A DNA stretch of 37,613 nucleotides from assembly GCA_021648445.1 (NCBI GenBank), contig JAKISU010000011.1, positions 1 through 37,613 on the forward strand, read 5' to 3'. Under the pieces are notes generated by a model, which saw nothing but the letters and a program-made list of their open reading frames with translations, had not been told where the DNA came from and made no database searches. Positions 32,140 to 37,613 of this stretch are shown here, in pieces. Positions within the stretch are counted from its first letter, which is position 1, and each line of letters begins with the position of its first letter. The DNA is from Flavobacteriaceae bacterium (lineage in GTDB: Bacteria > Bacteroidota > Bacteroidia > Flavobacteriales > Flavobacteriaceae). The position numbers and the translations under genes were made by a program.

Positions 32140-33549
32140 ATGATGAAGCTCCCCTTTCTATTATTATTTTTGATGCTATTCTTAAGCACCTCTGTAATTG
32201 CTCAAAATAAACAATTTTTGTATGGATTTAAAGAAATTCCGCAGTCATTATTAGAAAACCCCGGTGGTGAAGTAAGCTTTTCTAAACATATTGGCATTCC
32301 TTTTTTGTCTGGAGCCTTTGTAAATGTAGGTACAAGTAATAGTTTGATAAGTAATCTGTTTGCTAATGATGGATTAGACATAGAAGATAAGCTACGAAGT
32401 ATATTATTCAGATTAAACTCAAGAGATTTTGTAAGTATAAATGAACAATTAGATATTATCAATATAGGTTTTAAACTTAAAAACGATAAAGATTATCTAA
32501 GCTTTGGTTTTTATCAAGAGTTTGATTTGATCAGTTATTATCCCAAAGATTTAGCAGTTTTATTCTATCAAGGTAATACTGATGGTAACGGAAATATTGA
32601 TTTAAATAAAAGCCAAAATATTAATGATATAAGCTTTAAAAGTGAGATAATAGGCGTTTTTCATGCAGGAATCTCTAGAGAAATAAATAAAGAACTAAGT
32701 ATTGGCGCAAGAGTTAAAATCTATTCCGGTGCTTTTAATATTCAATCACTAAACAACAAAGGCAGTATTTCAACAAGGTTAGACCAAAATAGTGATTACC
32801 AACATTTGTTAAATGATGTTGATGTTACATTTAATAGTTCAGGATTTATTGGAACTTCAAATAAAGATTTTGTTGTAGATGCAGTAAAAAACATACTATT
32901 TGGAGGTAATTTAGGGTTGGGTTTTGATGTTGGATTTACTTATCACTTAAAAGATAACATGACTCTTTTAGGAAGTCTTTTAGATATAGGTTTTATAACC
33001 TATTCAAAAGATGTTGTCACTTATAAAATAAATGGAGATGTTGAAATAAATGATATAGGTTTAATTAATCCACCGGCAGATGAAACATTAGATTATTGGG
33101 ATGTTATAAGCGATGATATTTACCCTCAAATTCCAATAGACACTTTACAATCTACCTATGTCTCATTTAGATCGCCCAAAATGAATACAGCACTTCAGTA
33201 CAAGTTTGGGAAACATTATAGACAAGCTGCTTGTAGTAGCTCATCTTATTCTCCACAAAGAGGTTATCTAAATGAAGTTGGTATACAACTTTATACTATT
33301 TTCAGACCCAAACAACCACAATTGGCAACCACTTTGTATTATAGTAGAAGTGTGACAAATTTTTTAAAAGCTAAAATCACCTATACAGCAGATTCACATT
33401 CATTTTCAAATATCGGGTTAGGGTTTTCTACCCAAATAGGTAAATTCAATATGTATGCAAATGCTGATAACTTACTAAGTTATAATGACTTTTATAATTC
33501 AAAAAGAATAGCTTTTCTTTTCGGAATGAATTTAATCTTTGATGAATAA
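32140..33549 (+). CDS. DUF5723 family outer-membrane protein
   Basis: Exported protein of 469-475 residues. The signal peptide reads KLPFLLLFLMLFLSTSVIAQ. I place the start at ATG 32140 because it directly opens the signal peptide; a TTG at 32122 would add six residues. After the signal come QFLYGFKEIPQSLLENPGGE and the GIPFLSGAFVNVG region. A long run of alternating beta-strand-like segments follows (for example YLSFGFYQEFDLISYYP, ALQYKFGK) ending in LFGMNLIFDE. The pattern suggests an outer-membrane beta-barrel. The DUF5723 function is unknown. A signal-bearing companion follows about 65 bp downstream. Confidence 0.85.
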   Translation: MMKLPFLLLFLMLFLSTSVIAQNKQFLYGFKEIPQSLLENPGGEVSFSKHIGIPFLSGAFVNVGTSNSLISNLFANDGLDIEDKLRSILFRLNSRDFVSINEQLDIINIGFKLKNDKDYLSFGFYQEFDLISYYPKDLAVLFYQGNTDGNGNIDLNKSQNINDISFKSEIIGVFHAGISREINKELSIGARVKIYSGAFNIQSLNNKGSISTRLDQNSDYQHLLNDVDVTFNSSGFIGTSNKDFVVDAVKNILFGGNLGLGFDVGFTYHLKDNMTLLGSLLDIGFITYSKDVVTYKINGDVEINDIGLINPPADETLDYWDVISDDIYPQIPIDTLQSTYVSFRSPKMNTALQYKFGKHYRQAACSSSSYSPQRGYLNEVGIQLYTIFRPKQPQLATTLYYSRSVTNFLKAKITYTADSHSFSNIGLGFSTQIGKFNMYANADNLLSYNDFYNSKRIAFLFGMNLIFDE

Positions 33550-33613
33550 CATTAAACGAGTTCTTTTGTCTATAAATAATACTTACCTTTAAATGCTATT
33601 AAATATATTTTAA

Positions 33614-34438
33614 ATGAACACTAAATTTTTTTTAATTCTAGTATTAGTAATTACTTCAAACTCTATATTTAGCCAACAGTCATTAAATGATTATAAATAT
33701 GTAATTGTTCCTAAAAATTATGATTTTTTAAAATCTGAAGATCAGTATCAATTAAACTCATTAACTAGATTCTTATTTAAAAAAGAGGGATTTAAAACAT
33801 TATTTGATACTGATAATAAGTCCCAAGAATTAGCTAATAATCCATGTTTGAGCCTTATATCTAAAGTAAAAAGTAATTCGGGCTTATTTAGTACAAAACT
33901 GGTCATTGAACTGGTTAATTGTAAAAACGAGGTTATACATACAAGTAATGAAGGTAATAGCAAACAAAAAGATTATAAAAAAGCATATCAAGAAGCCTTA
34001 CGGAAAGCTTTCCAATCAATAAGCTCATTAGGTTATAAATATACCCCTGTAAAAGTTCCAGTTTCTGTTAAGAAAGAAGAAACTATTATAGATGAGAAAC
34101 CTGCTGTTATTGTAAAAGAAGTGATTCCTGTTAAAGTTGAAACAGAAGAGGAATCAGTTGAGGTTATTAAAGAAGCTACTCTTGCTGAAGAAGCTAAAGC
34201 AACAGTTTTTGAAGATGTACCTTTTGCAATTGTTTTATATGCGCAAGCGAATCCACTAGGGTTTCAACTAGTTGACAGCTCTCCAAAAGTGGTGTATGTA
34301 TTATTAAAATCAAGCAAAGAAGATATATATTTTCTTAAAAATAAAAATGGAATTGTATTTAAAGAAAATAAACAATGGTTTGTTGAATATTATAACGGCA
34401 TTATTTTAGTTAAAGAAGAGTTACAAATCAAGTTTTAG
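33614..34438 (+). CDS. Secreted protein of unknown function
   Basis: Exported protein of 274 residues with signal peptide MNTKFFLILVLVITSNSIFSQ. The mature part starts LNDYKYVIVPKNYDFLKSED, a segment that recurs in flavobacterial hypothetical proteins as I recall them. A domain to about residue 145 (YQLNSLTRFLFKKEGF, CLSLISKVKSNSGLFSTKL, KDYKKAYQEALRKAFQSI) could be an anchoring or dimer domain. A Val/Glu/Lys-rich linker lies near 150-200, and the C-terminal strand-rich piece (FAIVLYAQANPLGFQLVD) ends at VKEELQIKF. No enzyme motif was seen. It is just downstream of the DUF5723 gene and may act with it in the envelope. The 145 bp after it hold no gene. Confidence 0.75.
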   Translation: MNTKFFLILVLVITSNSIFSQQSLNDYKYVIVPKNYDFLKSEDQYQLNSLTRFLFKKEGFKTLFDTDNKSQELANNPCLSLISKVKSNSGLFSTKLVIELVNCKNEVIHTSNEGNSKQKDYKKAYQEALRKAFQSISSLGYKYTPVKVPVSVKKEETIIDEKPAVIVKEVIPVKVETEEESVEVIKEATLAEEAKATVFEDVPFAIVLYAQANPLGFQLVDSSPKVVYVLLKSSKEDIYFLKNKNGIVFKENKQWFVEYYNGIILVKEELQIKF

Positions 34439-34583
34439 TAATAAAAGGTCTTGATACACCTCCTTACAGTCGGCACTCGAACAAACAGTTAAACTAATAG
34501 TGGCTTTGAGAATATAGAGAAATTTTAACCGGTGTATGTTTTGACCTAACCTAGTGCTAGATCTAAAAGAATTTACCAAAATA

Positions 34584-35858
34584 CTAATAATCATATTTAC
34601 CTTTCCAACGCTTCTTTAGAAATTCCTTAAAACTATTTTCTCGGTTGTTATTACCCGGTTCATAAAGTTTAGTGTTAGCAATATCATCTGGTAAAAACTC
34701 TTGATCTATAAAATTATCATCATAATTATGTGCATATTGATAGTCTTTACCATAGTCGAGGTCTTTCATCAATTTTGTAGGTGCATTTCGCAAGTGTAAC
34801 GGAACTGACAAATCGCCGGTCTCTCTAACCAATTGTTGAGCATCACCAATTGCTTTATATGATGCATTACTTTTAGGTGAATTTGCTAAATAGATAGCAC
34901 ATTGGCTTAAAATGATTCTCGATTCAGGGTTTCCAATCATAGATACAGATTGAAAGGTAGAATTAGCCAGTATTAAGACAGTTGGGTTAGCATTGCCAAT
35001 ATCTTCTGAAGCTAATATTAACATACGTCTAGCGATAAACTTAACATCTTCACCACCTTCAATCATTCTAGCTAACCAATATACTGCTGCATTTGGGTCG
35101 CTTCCACGGATAGATTTTATAAAAGCAGAAATGATATCATAATGCTGTTCTCCTGTTTTATCATATCTAACAGTGTTTTGTTGTACTTTTTCTAACACCT
35201 TATCATTTGTAATGACAATTTTACCATCTTCAGAATTTACAATCAACTCAAAAATATTCAATAATTTTCTGGCATCACCTCCAGATAGCTGCATCAACGC
35301 ATCAGTTTCTTTAAGCTGTATTTTCTTTTTAGAGATTAGAGTATCCTCTTTAATAGCTCTGTTTAATAAAGAAACCAGATCATCCTTATCAAATGAATTT
35401 AAAATATATACCTGACATCGAGAGAGTAGGGCAGGGATTACTTCAAAACTGGGGTTCTCTGTAGTTGCACCTATTAAAGTAACCCAACCTTTTTCTACAG
35501 CTCCTAACAATGAGTCCTGTTGCGATTTGCTAAACCTGTGGATTTCATCAATAAAAAGTATGGGGTTCTTAGTGGTAAACAAACCTCCGCTTTTCTTTGC
35601 TTTGTCAATGACATCACGTACATCTTTTACCCCAGAATTTACAGCACTTAACGTATAAAATGGCCTGTTAGATTCGCTGGCAATAATCGTGGCTAGTGTC
35701 GTTTTTCCAATTCCTGGAGGCCCCCACAATATCAGTGAAGGAATTACACCACGTTTAATATGCTCAGTCAAGGCTCCATTTTTACCAACAAGATGTTGCT
35801 GACTTATATAATCATCCAATGTTTTTGGTCGTATACGTTCTGCCAAAGGTGTATTCAT
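34584..35858 (-). CDS. rarA: Replication-associated recombination protein A (RarA/MgsA), AAA+ ATPase
   Basis: Cytoplasmic AAA+ ATPase of 424 residues that acts at stalled replication forks. Walker A is GPPGIGKT (46-53), Walker B is LFIDEIHRFS (101-110), sensor 1 is LIGATTENPS and sensor 2 lies in SGGDARKLLN. The C-terminal MgsA half has the tetramerisation region with AFIKSIRGSDPNAAVYWLAR and EDIGNANP, and ends PDDIANTKLYEPG near the C-terminus. It is transcribed convergently with the secreted-protein gene and divergently from the rhomboid gene, whose start is about 75 bp away. Confidence 0.95.
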   Translation of the reverse strand: MNTPLAERIRPKTLDDYISQQHLVGKNGALTEHIKRGVIPSLILWGPPGIGKTTLATIIASESNRPFYTLSAVNSGVKDVRDVIDKAKKSGGLFTTKNPILFIDEIHRFSKSQQDSLLGAVEKGWVTLIGATTENPSFEVIPALLSRCQVYILNSFDKDDLVSLLNRAIKEDTLISKKKIQLKETDALMQLSGGDARKLLNIFELIVNSEDGKIVITNDKVLEKVQQNTVRYDKTGEQHYDIISAFIKSIRGSDPNAAVYWLARMIEGGEDVKFIARRMLILASEDIGNANPTVLILANSTFQSVSMIGNPESRIILSQCAIYLANSPKSNASYKAIGDAQQLVRETGDLSVPLHLRNAPTKLMKDLDYGKDYQYAHNYDDNFIDQEFLPDDIANTKLYEPGNNNRENSFKEFLKKRWKGKYDY

Positions 35859-35934
35859 CTAACAAAAATAGATAAAATGATGACAATTTGTACTGTTTTA
35901 TCTTTGTGGTTATATTTTTGTTAACAGTAGTACT

Positions 35935-36612
35935 ATGAATCAATACGATCATAAGCAGTTCAAATTTACACCCGCCACGCTAGCCATACCTTTATATAGT
36001 GTTTTTTTTTTATGGCTGGTATATTGGTTTGAAGTAAAATTTGGGTATAATTTCAATAAGTATGGAGTCGCGCCTAGAACTATTATAGGTTTGAGAGGAG
36101 TGTTGTTCTCTCCATTTATTCATAGTGGGATACAGCATTTATTTAGTAATTCTGTTCCCCTTTTTGTCTTGCTCATTTCGTTATTTTATTTTTATAAGGA
36201 TATAGCCTTTAAAATAGTATTCTATGGGTTAGTTTTAAGTGGGGTGCTTACATGGACGATTGCACGTCCATCTTACCATATTGGTGCTAGCGGTATTGTT
36301 TATTTATTGTTTAGTTTCATATTTTTTAGCGGAATTATTCGGAAATATAATAGGCTCGTAGCAGTTTCTTTAATGGTTATCTTTTTGTATGGAGGGATGA
36401 TTTGGTATATTTTTCCAATTAAGGAAGAAATATCATGGGAAGGTCATTTATCAGGTTTTATAGTGGGACTATTATTTGCGGTTACCTATAGAAATCGCGG
36501 ACCACAAAAAATGATATATACATGGGAGAACGAAAACTATGTTGACGAAGTAGATATATTCTTAGATGAAGAGGGAAATTTTATTGATTTAAATGAAGAA
36601 AAAGAAGATTAA
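35935..36612 (+). CDS. Rhomboid-family intramembrane serine protease
   Basis: Integral membrane protease of 225 residues with about six hydrophobic segments. Catalytic Ser119 sits in HIGASGIVYLL (GxSG) and His171 in WEGHLSGFIVGLL. The upstream HSGIQHLFSNSVPLFVL is the usual conserved helix-2 motif. The C-terminus is a short acidic cytoplasmic tail (DEVDIFLDEEGNFIDLNEEKED). It cuts transmembrane substrates, which are unknown here. It ends 4 nt inside the convergent rlmB gene, so the two genes share their 3' ends. Confidence 0.93.
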   Translation: MNQYDHKQFKFTPATLAIPLYSVFFLWLVYWFEVKFGYNFNKYGVAPRTIIGLRGVLFSPFIHSGIQHLFSNSVPLFVLLISLFYFYKDIAFKIVFYGLVLSGVLTWTIARPSYHIGASGIVYLLFSFIFFSGIIRKYNRLVAVSLMVIFLYGGMIWYIFPIKEEISWEGHLSGFIVGLLFAVTYRNRGPQKMIYTWENENYVDEVDIFLDEEGNFIDLNEEKED

Positions 36613-37343
36613 CTGATAGAACGCTGTCTAACTATTTCATATAAAGAAACACCACAGGCTACCGATACGTTTAATGATTCAATATCACCTAACAAGGGTA
36701 ATTTTACTTTTTTATCAGATATTTTTAAAATTGAAGGAGAGATTCCTTTATGTTCAGATCCCATTATTAAGGCCGTCGGTTTTCTAAAATCAATCTCGTA
36801 AATAGTATCGTCTGTTTTCTCGGTAATAGATACAATTTGAATGTCCTCAGCTTGTAATTCATAGACAGCATCTAACAAATGATTGACTTTACAGATAGGG
36901 ATCTTAAAGGCCGCTCCAGCGGATGTTTTAATGGCATCAGCATTGATTGGTGCACTTCCTTGATTAGGAACAATGACGGCGGTTACATTGGTACATTCTG
37001 CTGTGCGTAAAATAGCACCAAAATTACGAACATCGGTTACTTGATCTAGTAAGAGAAACAAAGGGTTTTCTGTTTGTCTTTCTAAAATAGTTTCTAAACT
37101 ATGAAACTCTACAGCTGATATCTTGGCAACTACACCTTGGTGATTCTGGTTTTTAGAGAGGTGATTCAACTTCTCTATAGGTACATAACTGGTAGAAATA
37201 CTATGTTCTTTCAATAGCACATTTAGGGTAGAGAATAATTGACCATTTAGTCCTTTTTGAATGTATATTTTTTCTAGGCTTTGACCAGAATTTATAGCTT
37301 CTATTATGGCTCTAATACCAAATATTTGAGTGTTTTGTTGCAT
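36609..37343 (-). CDS. rlmB: 23S rRNA (guanosine-2'-O-)-methyltransferase, TrmH/RlmB type
   Basis: SPOUT-fold methyltransferase of 244 residues that 2'-O-methylates rRNA (guanosine 2251 in the E. coli numbering for RlmB). The N-terminal L30-like substrate domain (IFGIRAIIEAINSGQSLEKI) is present. The SpoU domain has the motif 1-like DQVTDVRNFGAILRTAEC (about 97-114), NADAIKTSAGAAFKIPI, and the knot motifs IMGSEHKGIS and LPLLGDIESLNVSVACGVSL. It is a full-length single gene convergent with the rhomboid gene. Assignment to RlmB rather than TrmH rests on the N-terminal domain and is good but not proven. Confidence 0.92.
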   Translation of the reverse strand: MQQNTQIFGIRAIIEAINSGQSLEKIYIQKGLNGQLFSTLNVLLKEHSISTSYVPIEKLNHLSKNQNHQGVVAKISAVEFHSLETILERQTENPLFLLLDQVTDVRNFGAILRTAECTNVTAVIVPNQGSAPINADAIKTSAGAAFKIPICKVNHLLDAVYELQAEDIQIVSITEKTDDTIYEIDFRKPTALIMGSEHKGISPSILKISDKKVKLPLLGDIESLNVSVACGVSLYEIVRQRSIS

Positions 37344-37613
37344 TCTGCAAATGTACTTAAAAAAAATACGATAAGGGCGTAAGTATACTTATCAAGCAGG
37401 GCAAACGCATCTAAAACCATTTTGATTTTCTCCGATTTATCCGTATAAATTGTTGGTGTTCGGAGCCGCTATTTGTTGTTTTTTTTATTTATTATCAAGT
37501 TAAAGGTTAAAACCCTGCAATTTCATTGCAGTTACTTTAGTTTCTATAAACTTTATCTTCATTGTATTTTCCATACAAAGCAATTGAAAAGAGTTCTTCC
37601 AGACGTTAAAAAG
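37344..37613. other. Right-edge intergenic region with a possible element end
   Basis: No gene was seen. At 37397 a sequence CAGGGCAAACGCA begins, differing at one of 13 bases from the left end of the 231-bp element (CAGGACAAACGCA at 25140). This suggests the start of another element of related ends that may run out of the window. Inside it lies a small hairpin (CTGCAAT-TTC-ATTGCAG, about 37516-37532). No second end was found before 37613, so neither boundary nor family can be confirmed. Confidence 0.35.

Overview
The window is AT-rich chromosomal DNA from a member of the Bacteroidota, most likely family Flavobacteriaceae. The clues are consistent. Dihydropteroate synthase and a CdaA-type diadenylate cyclase lie close together. 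Divergent from them are a DUF1599 protein and a DoxX-like protein of the BT_3928 type. There is also a fused B12-dependent mutase (IcmF type), a DUF5723 outer-membrane protein, a DUF1684 lipoprotein, promoters of the TTTG/TAnnTTTG type and many short palindromic repeats between genes. No rRNA, tRNA, CRISPR array or complete transposase gene was seen.

Layout. 1-6.4 kb: cdaA lies between two diverged repeat copies. It is followed by an exbD gene split by a 175-bp inverted-repeat element, then folP and a LOG-family hydrolase. Divergent from these run DUF1599, a DoxX-like protein and the fluoride channel crcB. 6.4-14.7 kb: a second copy of the 175-bp element is followed by an amidase, a PLP-dependent dehydratase, a DUF1684 lipoprotein, an MFS exporter, a CocE/NonD-type hydrolase and an MscS channel. 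14.7-17.1 kb: an accessory patch encodes a three-gene cassette that looks like a toxin-antitoxin-chaperone (TAC) system (RelE/HigB-like protein, HTH regulator, SecB-like protein). A palindrome lies on each side of it, and upstream is a block holding three copies of a 110-120 bp repeat. 17.1-25.4 kb: icmF, whose reading frame has absorbed several palindromic repeats, a small HExxH membrane protein, a BtuF-like protein without a signal peptide, and the potassium uptake pair trkH/trkA with an inverted-repeat element between them. 25.1-37.6 kb: a 231-bp element with a perfect 10-bp target duplication, radC, and a glycan gene set (deacetylase, acyltransferase-like protein, GT4 glycosyltransferase, flippase). 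These are followed by a YjjG-like nucleotidase, DUF5723, a secreted protein of unknown function, rarA, a rhomboid protease and rlmB.

Most genes are core housekeeping, envelope or transport functions. The most system-like candidate is the SecB-linked toxin-antitoxin cassette at 14.8-16.3 kb. The most striking genome-structure signals are the precise, frame-reversible insertion in exbD, the repeats translated inside icmF, and at least three different non-autonomous inverted-repeat elements in 37 kb. All family assignments were made by reading motifs; no database search was run.
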